Shown here one piece after another: positions 16,802 to 23,183 of a DNA stretch of 23,183 bases (positions within the stretch are counted from its first letter, which is position 1; each line of letters opens with the position of its first letter). The DNA lies in assembly GCA_937898415.1 (NCBI GenBank), contig CALDLA010000085.1:1-23183 (forward strand), written 5' to 3'. Below the pieces are notes generated by a model, which did not search any database, was not told the DNA's origin, and worked only from the letters and a program-made list of their open reading frames with translations. A program made the position numbers and the translations under genes. The stretch comes from an uncultured Prevotellaceae bacterium. Its GTDB lineage: Bacteria; Bacteroidota; Bacteroidia; Bacteroidales; Bacteroidaceae.

Positions 16802-17197
16802 TTAGTCCTTCATCTGCTCAAGAATAGTGTCCCACTGCTCTATGATGTTGTTGATGGCCAGGATCCATTCGCGCATGAAATCAGGGTCGTTGAAGTAGTT
16901 CCTGATCTGCTCCTGCGTCTTGCCTTTCAAGGCACTGCGGATATGGACCAGATCACCACGAGCATCAGAGAGGCTCTTGTAAGCCTCAATCTCACGTTCT
17001 GTCAGGTGTAGCTTCGGCTCATTACCGATAAAACGCTTACGGCTATACTCACTTATAGACAAGCCACAGGCTTCTGCATTCTTCAGCCCGGTGGCGTACT
17101 CTTCATCGTTGACACGGAAGTCAACGTGGCGGTCGCGATTGGTGACCTTATCATTCTTGTTATTCTGTTTCATATTACAATATTTACGTTCAATCAT
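16802..17197 (-). CDS. MobC-like relaxosome accessory protein
   Basis: A 131-aa basic protein with a ribbon-helix-helix-like N-terminal half (DFRVNDEEYATGLKNAEACGLSISEYSRKRFIG) typical of MobC/relaxosome proteins, and a helical C-terminal half. Such proteins bind oriT and help the relaxase open the nic region. It lies directly between the putative oriT and the relaxase gene, the usual place. Two starts are possible: ATG 17197, used here because AGAAG precedes it, and ATG 17173, which gives MKQNNKN and a more usual N-terminus for the family. Confidence 0.8.
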   Translation of the reverse strand: MIERKYCNMKQNNKNDKVTNRDRHVDFRVNDEEYATGLKNAEACGLSISEYSRKRFIGNEPKLHLTEREIEAYKSLSDARGDLVHIRSALKGKTQEQIRNYFNDPDFMREWILAINNIIEQWDTILEQMKD

Positions 17198-17382
17198 CTT
17201 CTCAATTAGTGGTCAGCCCAATGCGAGCTTGCGAGCGTTCAAGAATCCAAACGGAAGTACAAAAGGGTGCGCCCTTTTTGTACGACATTGGAACTTCTTG
17301 CAATATGAAACGTTCCTTTGTGTACGACATTCCACAATGCTTTCGGCACTGTGTCTGCTGCGCATAGACTGACTGTTTCGTT
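17198..17382. other. Putative oriT region
   Basis: A 185-bp non-coding stretch directly in front of the MobC-like and relaxase genes. It contains a direct repeat (GCGAGC TT GCGAGC, 17224-17237), a strong hairpin (17257-17283) and a second direct repeat TGTACGACATT at 17279-17289 and 17321-17331, 42 bp apart. Hairpins plus short repeats upstream of a relaxase gene are the usual build of an origin of transfer. The nic site cannot be placed. Confidence 0.6.
17257..17283. repeat. Hairpin in the putative oriT
   Basis: GTACAAAAGGG and CCCTTTTTGTAC pair over 11 bp with one bulged base around the loop TGCG. The right arm runs into the first copy of the TGTACGACATT direct repeat, so the two structures share bases. 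Likely a relaxosome recognition hairpin. Confidence 0.75.
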
Positions 17383-18078
17383 TTATTTGGGCATCTCGTT
17401 AAGTTCGTCTATCACCTTATCCCTAATGCTGTGGTATTGTGGAGCTGGAGGCAATTGGTCATCAGGTAGGCCAGTTCCATTGTTTGTTAGCTCCTGCACC
17501 TTCATGGTTTGTCCTTGATGTGAAGGCTGTTGGGACATAGAGTGAGGAGTCACAAGTCGCTGTTGGTTGGGGATATTCCCATCCTGCACATCAGCAGACT
17601 TCTTTCCTGACGGTGCGGGTTCCTCTGCAGTGTCGCCTGCATTGCCATCGGCATTAACAGGTACATTGACGGGTGCGGAATCAACCTCTTGGAAACGGTC
17701 CTTCATCGGAACATAATAGGGATTGATAACCATCTGCCCATTGACATACCAGGCAGAGATGCACAGCAGGGTATGAATACTGGTGCGGTTGTTCTGCGTA
17801 GTTGAGACAATCCCCAACTTGTTCATCGTGTCGAGAACTTTGGAAACTGTCTTGCGGTCACACTTCCACAGACGGGATAGTTCAACCTCGGACATGACAA
17901 GTTGGCCAACATTGAGGTTAGCGGAAAAGCCTTTCTTCTCATAGGTGCGGTTCTCAGTAGATGCCAGTTCAACGAGTGACATCAGGGCTTTCATGCGGTC
18001 GATGCCGTACTTGCTAGTTGCAAGGAATCTCGCCTGATTCTCAGACAGGACGAGACAATAATAAGTTTCTGTTTTCAT
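17383..18078 (-). CDS. Winged-helix protein with low-complexity linker, element replication/regulation
   Basis: A 231-aa protein. Residues ~25-110 read as a winged helix: LVMSEVELSRLWKCDRKTVSKVLDTMNKLGIV is a clear helix-turn-helix, followed by a wing-like TTQNNRTSIHTLLCISAW. After ~135 it becomes Pro/Gln/Asn/Ser-rich and disordered, ending in a short charged helix. The same shape occurs in Rep-like and DnaD-like proteins and in helix-turn-helix proteins of Bacteroidales mobilizable elements, but no catalytic motif is present, so I call it a DNA-binding protein only. It follows the HTH gene at 18454 after 22 bp and is probably co-transcribed with it; the putative oriT lies downstream of its stop. 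Confidence 0.75.
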   Translation of the reverse strand: MKTETYYCLVLSENQARFLATSKYGIDRMKALMSLVELASTENRTYEKKGFSANLNVGQLVMSEVELSRLWKCDRKTVSKVLDTMNKLGIVSTTQNNRTSIHTLLCISAWYVNGQMVINPYYVPMKDRFQEVDSAPVNVPVNADGNAGDTAEEPAPSGKKSADVQDGNIPNQQRLVTPHSMSQQPSHQGQTMKVQELTNNGTGLPDDQLPPAPQYHSIRDKVIDELNEMPK

Positions 18079-18100
18079 GTTTATGTTATTTTCAATTTAC

Positions 18101-18454
18101 TCAGCTATGTTTTGAAGATATACTTTGCTGTTCACCTGAACGGGATACAGGTTCCTGTTCTTTGTCCTCATCGTACATGACAGACATTACGCGGTTCTTC
18201 CTTATCCATTCCAGAATGTCCGCTTTCTCGAAGTAGATCATCTTGCCGTTTGGCCGATAGAAAGGGATACTCCTGTCGGATGTCATTTTGTAGAGTGAAT
18301 TGCGGGCTATGTCCATGAAGCGGGCTGCCTCTTCCACTGATAATACTTCCTTGGTATTGTCAAGGATGTCCTCCACAGCGTCCATACGCTTCTGGAGTTC
18401 TTCAATCTGCCTTTGTAGGCGGCTGTCCTTTCGGACGTTTTTTTGTTGTACCAT
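18101..18454 (-). CDS. MerR-like HTH (excisionase-type) DNA-binding protein
   Basis: A 117-aa protein with a coiled-coil N-terminus (QRQIEELQKRMDAVEDIL) followed by an HTH_17/excisionase-type domain at residues ~38-90: LSVEEAARFMDIARNSLYKM, then the wing IPFYRPNGKMIYFEKADILEWI. This class binds DNA as recombination directionality factors or small regulators. It is the first gene of the leftward mobilization transcript and lies divergent to two other genes with the same fold. Role in excision or in control of the mob genes is inferred from family and position. Confidence 0.82.
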   Translation of the reverse strand: MVQQKNVRKDSRLQRQIEELQKRMDAVEDILDNTKEVLSVEEAARFMDIARNSLYKMTSDRSIPFYRPNGKMIYFEKADILEWIRKNRVMSVMYDEDKEQEPVSRSGEQQSISSKHS

Positions 18455-18546
18455 AATATGTCTAATTTAGTTTATAATTTATTTTGTGGCTGTCAGATGG
18501 CTACTGCCAACCTTATTTCGATTTGATACAATCGGAAAACCGGGCA

Positions 18547-18554
18547 CAAAGGTA
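18547..18554 (-). promoter_or_regulatory. -7 box for the leftward mob operon
   Basis: CAAAGGTA on the plus strand reads TACCTTTG on the minus strand, matching TAnnTTTG. It lies 93 bp ahead of ATG 18454. No clear TTTG is found 19-21 bp upstream, so the promoter may be weak or activator-dependent. Confidence 0.45.
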
Positions 18555-18889
18555 TATCAAAGCGTTCAGACAGGGGGCCTGTGAAAATTTTAATTCATTT
18601 TTTAACACTATCCAAAACAGTATGAGGACAAAAGGAACTTGTGAGGCATTGGCAGTGGTGTCTTCACCCAAAGAATCTACTTTCCATTACCATCAATCAT
18701 AGTTATCATCTGACTATTCTCTGTTTCAAAATCAAAGTCCGTATGTGAAATATTACCAACCACATTATTATATATAAGGACACCTGCTGACATCAGGCTG
18801 AGGATGCAGTCTTTAATCATGTCAGGGCTTCTCAAACGTTAAATTTTAAAATATAATTTTCTCATACGGCCAGTCTCGTCCAGATGTGT

Positions 18890-18897
18890 TACCTTTG
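18890..18897 (+). promoter_or_regulatory. -7 box for the rightward HTH pair
   Basis: TACCTTTG matches the Bacteroides -7 consensus and is identical to the box serving the opposite direction. It ends 39 bp before ATG 18937. No TTTG is seen at the expected -33 position, again suggesting activator dependence. Confidence 0.5.
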
Positions 18898-18936
18898 CCG
18901 CCAAATTAATAAATCAACACAAAAATTATACAGACT

Positions 18937-19275
18937 ATGGAAGTTATATCAATTGAACGCAGCACCTACGAGGAGCTGCTGACGAGTTTCAACAGCTTCG
19001 TCGCACAGATGAAGGCGATGGCCAGCAGAGGCAACGACAAAAAGTTGGGCGAATGGCTCGACAACCAGGACGTATGCCAGATACTGAACATCAGTCCGAG
19101 AACATTACAGACGCTACGTGACAACGGAACGTTGGCGTTCTCGCAAATCAATCACAAGGTTTACTACAAGCCAGAGGACGTGAAGAAGATTCTCACCGTA
19201 GTAGAGGACAGGAAGAAATCTCAGTGTATGAACTTAAAGCGCAGTGCCTATGAACGAACTGATCATGCCGCATAA
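18937..19275 (+). CDS. Excisionase-like HTH protein 1
   Basis: A 112-aa protein with an HTH_17 domain at residues ~38-88: LDNQDVCQILNISPRTLQTLRDNGTL, then the wing AFSQINHKVYYKPEDVKKIL. Proteins of this type are recombination directionality factors (Xis) in Bacteroidales integrative elements. The gene overlaps the next by 26 bp (ATG 19250), so the two are co-expressed, as with paired xis-like genes in CTnDOT-type elements. It reads toward the integrase, which is encoded on the opposite strand. Confidence 0.85.
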   Translation: MEVISIERSTYEELLTSFNSFVAQMKAMASRGNDKKLGEWLDNQDVCQILNISPRTLQTLRDNGTLAFSQINHKVYYKPEDVKKILTVVEDRKKSQCMNLKRSAYERTDHAA

Positions 19276-19555
19276 TGTGGGAGTGAAGAATGTGCTGGAT
19301 AGCATGAAAGAAGTACTTGCGCTTTACAAGAAAGTGACAGGTAATTATCGCCCGATGCTCGACGGAGAGCGTTACCTCACAGACAAGGAAGTCTCCGAAA
19401 TCCTCAAGGTCAGCCGACGGACACTACAAGAGTATCGTAATGAAGGAATTTTGCCATACATCCCTCTTGGCGGAAAAATCCTCTACCGCGAGAGCGACCT
19501 GGAAGAACTCTTGGAGAGGCACTATCACCCTGCTTATCGCACGATGGATAAGTAG
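19250..19555 (+). CDS. Excisionase-like HTH protein 2
   Basis: A 101-aa protein with the same fold: YLTDKEVSEILKVSRRTLQEYRNEGILPYIPLGGKILYRESDLEELL at residues ~42-88. The longer N-terminus is helical. ATG 19250 is preferred over the upstream GTG 19244, which adds two residues. It is a diverged paralogue of the preceding gene and also of the leftward HTH protein at 18454. It ends 27 bp before a strong terminator hairpin and probably controls excision together with the first protein. Confidence 0.85.
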   Translation: MNELIMPHNVGVKNVLDSMKEVLALYKKVTGNYRPMLDGERYLTDKEVSEILKVSRRTLQEYRNEGILPYIPLGGKILYRESDLEELLERHYHPAYRTMDK

Positions 19556-19582
19556 TGATTTCTTTCCAAGGTTGAATTAATG

Positions 19583-19632
19583 CAGAAAGACGGGAGCCTG
19601 AGACCATTCAGTACTTCCGTCTTTCTGTTTTT
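19583..19632 (+). terminator. Rho-independent terminator of the HTH pair
   Basis: CAGAAAGACGG and CCGTCTTTCTG form a perfect 11-bp stem (19583-19627), with an inner CTGA/TCAG pairing in the loop, followed by a T run. It separates the rightward HTH genes from the converging integrase. Confidence 0.88.
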
Positions 19633-19654
19633 ATTGAAATGTCATTGGCCGTAA

Positions 19655-20953
19655 TCAAGATTTATCTGCAACATTATAAGGCGCTTCTATGAATCTCTTT
19701 TCGGAGTCTTCAAAACATTCGTCAAGACTATCTGCTAACTTCTGCATATCCTCACGCTGTTTTTGCATGGTGATCTCTGCGTATATCTGAGTTGTCTCAA
19801 TATGGGTATGTCCCAACATCTTGCTAATGCTCTCTATAGGAACATTATTGCTCAGACAAACTTGGGTAGCAAAAGTATGGCGGGCATCGTAGTATCGCAG
19901 ATGTTGGTTGAAGTTACCCTGTTTCTCAATCATCTTGAGTGTCTTACAAATGCAGGTAGTCGTCGGAACAAAGAACACATGACCGCCTTTGCCTTCGCCC
20001 TTGTACTTCTCAATGATACGACGGGGGATGTCAAGCAGGGGAATGACACAATCCGTATCTGTCTTTTGGCGAGCGATGTGAATCCATTGGCTTCCGTCTT
20101 TGTTCGTCTTGATGTCACTCTCTTTGAGATTGGCGAGGTCAGCCCTGCCAATGCCGGTGAAGCAGCTGAACACAAAAAGGTCTCTTGTATGGCAGAGACG
20201 GTAGGTGTTCAGTTCAAGTGCCATCATCTTATGAAGGTTCTCCATCGTCAGGTAGTGGTGGTTGGATTTCACTTTGTGGTATTTGAATCCTGCAAACGGG
20301 TCTCTGCGGATAATCTTTTTCTTGACAGCCTGACGTACTATCAGATGCAGCCTTGCAATAAAGCCATTGACTGTACTTGGCACCATGCGCAGTGTCGTTG
20401 ACAGGTAGAAATCGAAATCTACCATGAACTGATAATCCAGTTCCTTGACGGAGATATCATCCCTATCGTATTTGATGACAATAAAGTCGCGGAGAATGGG
20501 GAGTGTGCGCTTAAACTTCTGAAATGAGGCAGCACATCGGTCGATCCCTATGCGTTTCTTATATTCGTCATTGTAGTCTGCTAAGAGTTCGAGCAGACCG
20601 TCTTTCTGGGAGTCCGTATCAAGGATGGCATTCTTTATGACTTCAGCAGAAACATAACCAATACCCGCAAGATTCCGCTTATATGCCTCTTCCCCCTTTG
20701 CCATTAGATTGTCGAGTTGCATATTCAAACGCTTGATGTCCGTCTTTTCCTCTGGTGTCAGAACTTCCAGTATTTTCCCAGAAGCGAAAGCCCTGCCTGT
20801 AGAGGTATTCCACAGGCATGGATCAATCTCATAGCCCGTTGAATACTGGCACGCCTTTCCGTCGATGGTGATTCTGCCCATAATCGGACACTTACCGTTC
20901 TTTTTCATCTTCTGACGGTTGATGTAAAAAAGTTGCTTGAATGTACTACGCAT
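19655..20953 (-). CDS. Tyrosine recombinase (integrase) 1
   Basis: A 432-aa site-specific recombinase of the Bacteroidota integrase class: an N-terminal arm-binding-like domain (residues ~10-100), a SAM-like core-binding domain (~110-215) and the catalytic domain (~225-410). Catalytic residues seen: a lysine in IARQKTD, R358 in YDARHTFAT, H382 of LGH and nucleophile Y391 in QIYAEIT. Two positions are unusual. The first arginine is displaced: the segment reads FTGIGRADL where canonical enzymes have TGLR. The His of HxxR is a tyrosine, Y355. IntDOT of CTnDOT is also known to lack the first arginine and is active, so the enzyme is probably functional. It lies 11 bp downstream of the second recombinase gene and is likely read from the same promoter. 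Confidence 0.93.
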   Translation of the reverse strand: MRSTFKQLFYINRQKMKKNGKCPIMGRITIDGKACQYSTGYEIDPCLWNTSTGRAFASGKILEVLTPEEKTDIKRLNMQLDNLMAKGEEAYKRNLAGIGYVSAEVIKNAILDTDSQKDGLLELLADYNDEYKKRIGIDRCAASFQKFKRTLPILRDFIVIKYDRDDISVKELDYQFMVDFDFYLSTTLRMVPSTVNGFIARLHLIVRQAVKKKIIRRDPFAGFKYHKVKSNHHYLTMENLHKMMALELNTYRLCHTRDLFVFSCFTGIGRADLANLKESDIKTNKDGSQWIHIARQKTDTDCVIPLLDIPRRIIEKYKGEGKGGHVFFVPTTTCICKTLKMIEKQGNFNQHLRYYDARHTFATQVCLSNNVPIESISKMLGHTHIETTQIYAEITMQKQREDMQKLADSLDECFEDSEKRFIEAPYNVADKS

Positions 20954-20964
20954 ACTTTATCCTC

Positions 20965-22290
20965 CTATAGTTCAATGACAGACTTCTTTTTCTTTCCTAG
21001 TCTTGGCTTCTGATGGCGCTGGCTGTAGTCACGCAATATCCGCGATGGCGGCAGTTCGATTCCCGCAAGAGAGAAATTCTTATCGATACAACTGCCCAAA
21101 GATTGCACATCATCAGCAATTTTTCTTTCTGTTACCTTTGCATAGTGCTGTGTAATGTTTATGCTGCAATGACCCATGATTTTGCTGACAGTCTCGATAG
21201 GAATGCCATTTCCTAAACAGATTGTCGTTCCGAATGTATGCCGGGCCTGATGGTATGAGAAGTAATGATCAAGTTTACATTTATCTGCGATGGTCTTCAG
21301 ATGTAAACGTATGGTTGTATAGGACGGCATAGGGAATAGATGTCCGTCTTTGTCAATACCCTTATATTTGTCGATAAGAGTTATGGGAATATCCGTTAGC
21401 CTCACATTCTCGGGAGTACCAGTCTTATGACGTTTTAATTGAAGCCAGATAGTTTCATCTGCTTGTTTTACGATGTTGGAGTCTGTAAGCATACGCATGT
21501 CGCAATAGCATACACCTGTAAGGGCAGAGAATACGAACAAATCTCTGGCAAGAATATCGCTTGGATGGTCAAGTTCCACCGTCATCACTTTCTTCAACTC
21601 ATCCATCTCCAGATAGCGTTTCGTCTGCTTGGGGCGTTCTGATTTGAAGCCCTTGAATGGATTTGACGGGACAAGTCCACGACAAGTAGCCATATTCATC
21701 AGTTTCTTCAGCACTTTCAGATAGGCTATTCTCGTCGCGGGTTTGTACTTGCATTTGATTTTCAGATAAAGGTCATACTCATCTATGAACATCATATCCA
21801 ACTGCTTGAGAGGTACGTCTGAAACTTTCTTCTTGCTGTGAATGTACTTTTCAAGCCCCCGATAGACTTTGTCGTAGATGAGGTAGGTGTTTTGGGTACG
21901 GTTCACACCGACACATAGAGCCAGTTCCTCATTATGCGATTTGAAAAGTTTGAGCAGCGTCATCTGCACAGCCGCTATTCCTTGAAAGGCATTCTTCAGG
22001 TCTTCGGCTGAGAACTTCTGCCCATCTTCCAGAAATTCATTAAACCGATAACGGAGCAATAACAGTAGCTTTTCTATTTCCCTGTTGGTTGATGTTGCTA
22101 CCTTGCTCTTACCCGTACAACGTTGAGAAGTGGCATTCCAGATTTTGGAATCCACTTTCATCTTGCACGAGAACTGTGCCGTTGAGTTGTAACGTCCCTT
22201 GATGGAAATCCTTCCCATCAGCGGACACATGTCCTTTTCGCTTTGCTCGTTTCTTTTGAGGTAGAGCAGCACCTTCATTTCTGTTTTCAT
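20965..22290 (-). CDS. Tyrosine recombinase (integrase) 2
   Basis: A 441-aa recombinase with the same three-domain layout as its neighbour but clearly diverged from it. HQAR with H347 and R350, the lysine in LKRHKTG, H374 of MGH and nucleophile Y383 in QHYAKVT are present. At the first-arginine position the sequence is LTGVCYCDM, so that residue is missing. ATG 22290 is taken as the start, because the in-frame codon at 22299 is a TTG and the ATG sits a normal short distance after the promoter. First gene of a two-gene leftward transcript. Tandem, non-identical recombinases at an element end are seen in Bacteroidales mobile elements, where each may act in a different step or only one is needed. 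Confidence 0.93.
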   Translation of the reverse strand: MKTEMKVLLYLKRNEQSEKDMCPLMGRISIKGRYNSTAQFSCKMKVDSKIWNATSQRCTGKSKVATSTNREIEKLLLLLRYRFNEFLEDGQKFSAEDLKNAFQGIAAVQMTLLKLFKSHNEELALCVGVNRTQNTYLIYDKVYRGLEKYIHSKKKVSDVPLKQLDMMFIDEYDLYLKIKCKYKPATRIAYLKVLKKLMNMATCRGLVPSNPFKGFKSERPKQTKRYLEMDELKKVMTVELDHPSDILARDLFVFSALTGVCYCDMRMLTDSNIVKQADETIWLQLKRHKTGTPENVRLTDIPITLIDKYKGIDKDGHLFPMPSYTTIRLHLKTIADKCKLDHYFSYHQARHTFGTTICLGNGIPIETVSKIMGHCSINITQHYAKVTERKIADDVQSLGSCIDKNFSLAGIELPPSRILRDYSQRHQKPRLGKKKKSVIEL

Positions 22291-22310
22291 ACTCGTCAAT
22301 TTTGAGGTTG

Positions 22311-22342
22311 CAAAATTACTTTATCTCACTCATATTGACAAA
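22311..22342 (-). promoter_or_regulatory. Bacteroidales promoter for the tandem integrases
   Basis: On the minus strand TTTG (22342-22339), a 20-bp spacer and TAATTTTG (22318-22311) give a near-perfect -33/-7 pair. The -7 box ends 20 bp before ATG 22290, predicting a leader of roughly 14 nt. Confidence 0.8.
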
Positions 22343-22462
22343 TTGAAAACATTGCAGAACGGTGAAGAAGAAACCGCGATAGTTAAACTTTCATAACGCC
22401 CGTTTCAGATGTGCCATTCTTCGCAGAATTGCTTGTTTTTGGGTATGTCAGAACACACTTTA

Positions 22463-22483
22463 ATTACCTGCAAAATAGGTAAT
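22463..22483. repeat. 7-bp perfect inverted repeat
   Basis: ATTACCT and AGGTAAT flank a 7-base AT-rich centre. Dyads of this size serve as operators or recombinase core/arm sites; neither role can be assigned from sequence alone. Confidence 0.5.
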
Positions 22484-22549
22484 GACTTGGTAGCGGATTG
22501 CTCTCAATGGTCATCACAGCATTGCTTTTTGCTCTTCTGCGCAAATCGA

Positions 22550-22600
22550 GGAAGAATGCTGATTTTCAGCGACTTCTGGTTTTTATCTCCTCATTCTTCC
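22550..22600. repeat. 9-bp inverted repeat overlapping a second dyad
   Basis: GGAAGAATG (22550-22558) and CATTCTTCC (22592-22600) are perfect complements. The left arm overlaps the arm of another dyad, CAGCATT (22517-22523) / AATGCTG (22555-22561), so the two hairpins exclude each other. It lies just 3' of the Sel1 gene and may act at its transcript end. Confidence 0.4.
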
Positions 22601-22625
22601 AAAACCCGAAACCATCCTTGAAAGT

Positions 22626-23183
22626 TCACCAGTAACCATGTTCCTTGCAATAGTCAATCGCGGGCTGATAGCCTTGGAAGGTGGCCTTGTGAATCCATTT
22701 CAGTCCCTTGCGTTCGTCCTGTGGAACACCTGTACCGGTCATCAGGAACCAGCCTGTGGCAAATTGTGCCTGAGCATCACCGCCATTAGCCGCCAGCTCA
22801 TACCAGAAAGCACATTCCTCTAAATTCTTCTCTACGCCGTCACCATTCCAATAGGCCGCACCGCAGTTCTTCTGGCTCTGCACATGGCCTTGGAAGGCTG
22901 CTTCACGATACCAAAGGAAAGCCTTATGATGATCTTGTTCGACACCATCACCGAGGTAATAAGCGTTGGCCACGTTCACCTGTGACTGCATGTCACCCTT
23001 GTCGGCAGCTTTCATGTACCACTCGAAAGCCTTTACTACATCCTGCTCCACACCTTTGCCGTGATAGTAGCACTCGCCGACGTTGAAACAGCCATAGACA
23101 TCGCCCAGCTCCGCAGCCTTCATATACCACTCGAACGCCAGTTCAAGGCTGACCTTCACGCCAGTGCCACGCTCATAGCAGAC
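22626..23183 (-). CDS. Sel1-repeat (SLR) protein, 5' end outside window
   Basis: The frame is open to the right edge, so the N-terminus is missing; the visible 185 residues end in a normal stop. They consist of about five ~36-residue Sel1-like repeats with the usual pattern A..WY.KAA..G...A...LG..Y..G.GV.QD, for example FEWYMKAADKGD, FLWYREAAFQGH and FWYELAANGGD, ending in CKEHGYW. SLR proteins are alpha-solenoid scaffolds for protein-protein contacts. The gene lies outside the integrase end, so it probably belongs to the flanking chromosome or to another island. An internal GTG at 23159 is not a credible start because repeat sequence continues upstream of it. Confidence 0.88.
   Translation of the reverse strand, partial: VCYERGTGVKVSLELAFEWYMKAAELGDVYGCFNVGECYYHGKGVEQDVVKAFEWYMKAADKGDMQSQVNVANAYYLGDGVEQDHHKAFLWYREAAFQGHVQSQKNCGAAYWNGDGVEKNLEECAFWYELAANGGDAQAQFATGWFLMTGTGVPQDERKGLKWIHKATFQGYQPAIDYCKEHGYW

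Larger units (their letters stand above)
18455..18936. promoter_or_regulatory. Divergent control region between HTH genes
   Basis: A 482-bp AT-rich gap between divergent HTH genes. It holds a -7 box for each direction (next two entries), an inverted repeat ACAGG/CCTGT at 18570-18582, and no convincing gene. The only longer open frame (18484-18702 +) lacks protein-like composition. A probable place for binding of the element's own HTH proteins. Confidence 0.6.
22291..22625. other. Non-coding stretch at the putative right end of the element
   Basis: A 335-bp gap between integrase 2 and the Sel1 protein. Its left part holds the integrase promoter. The rest shows inverted repeats at 22463-22483, 22517-22561 and 22550-22600, and no credible gene. 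The attachment site and the element/chromosome border should lie here, but no second copy of any long word is visible elsewhere in the window. Confidence 0.55.

Noticed and set aside
18484..18702. 72-codon plus-strand open frame in the divergent control region
   Set aside because: Overlaps the leftward promoter and inverted repeat, lacks a promoter of its own and has no protein-like pattern.
19763..20401. 212-codon plus-strand open frame under integrase 1
   Set aside because: Antisense to the catalytic domain of the integrase; no motifs.
22409..22621. 70-codon plus-strand open frame in the right flank
   Set aside because: Cys/Phe/Ser-rich, no domain, sits over several dyads; better explained as non-coding border sequence.

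Overview
The window looks like an accessory island from a member of the Bacteroidales (Bacteroides/Prevotella type). Three things support this: promoters of the Bacteroidota form (TTTG, about 19-20 bp, TAnnTTTG), integrases of the Bacteroidota class, and a sigma-70 domain that resembles the short primary sigma factor of that phylum. No housekeeping gene is visible, so species cannot be named.

Left part (1-11864, plus strand, AT-rich): the 3' end of an unrecognised gene, then a compact operon of an AbiH-family protein, two tandem AIPR-family paralogues, a 1029-aa RecQ-like SF2 helicase with long flanking domains, and a 1077-aa protein with a nearly complete primary-type sigma-70 factor (regions 1.2 to 4.2) in its middle. 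Junctions are 8-bp overlap, 13-bp gap, 4-bp gap, 11-bp overlap and 4-bp overlap, so these genes are probably co-transcribed and translationally coupled. AbiH and AIPR are abortive-infection families. Together with a helicase and a captured sigma factor they form a candidate multi-gene phage-defence system that I do not recognise as a named one. This is the main finding.

Middle (11865-14853): a near-consensus Bacteroidales promoter drives a two-gene unit. It encodes an AlbA_2/Schlafen-like regulator with an HATPase_c_4 domain and six perfectly phased 21-bp repeats, followed by a SEC-C zinc-motif protein. The unit ends at a hairpin shared with the converging genes on the other side.

Right part (14854-22290): an integrative mobilizable element module. 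Leftward genes encode a MerR-like HTH protein, a winged-helix protein, a small MobC-like relaxosome protein, a relaxase and a coiled-coil/TM protein. A likely oriT with a hairpin and direct repeats lies in front of the MobC-like gene. Two overlapping rightward excisionase-like HTH genes end at a strong terminator. Two tandem tyrosine recombinases face them from the right edge, with their own near-consensus promoter. Beyond a non-coding 335-bp stretch lies a partial Sel1-repeat protein, probably flanking chromosome. The simplest reading is a mobilizable island whose recombination and transfer genes sit at the right end and whose cargo, to the left, is defence genes. The left end, and possibly more of the defence operon, lie outside the window.
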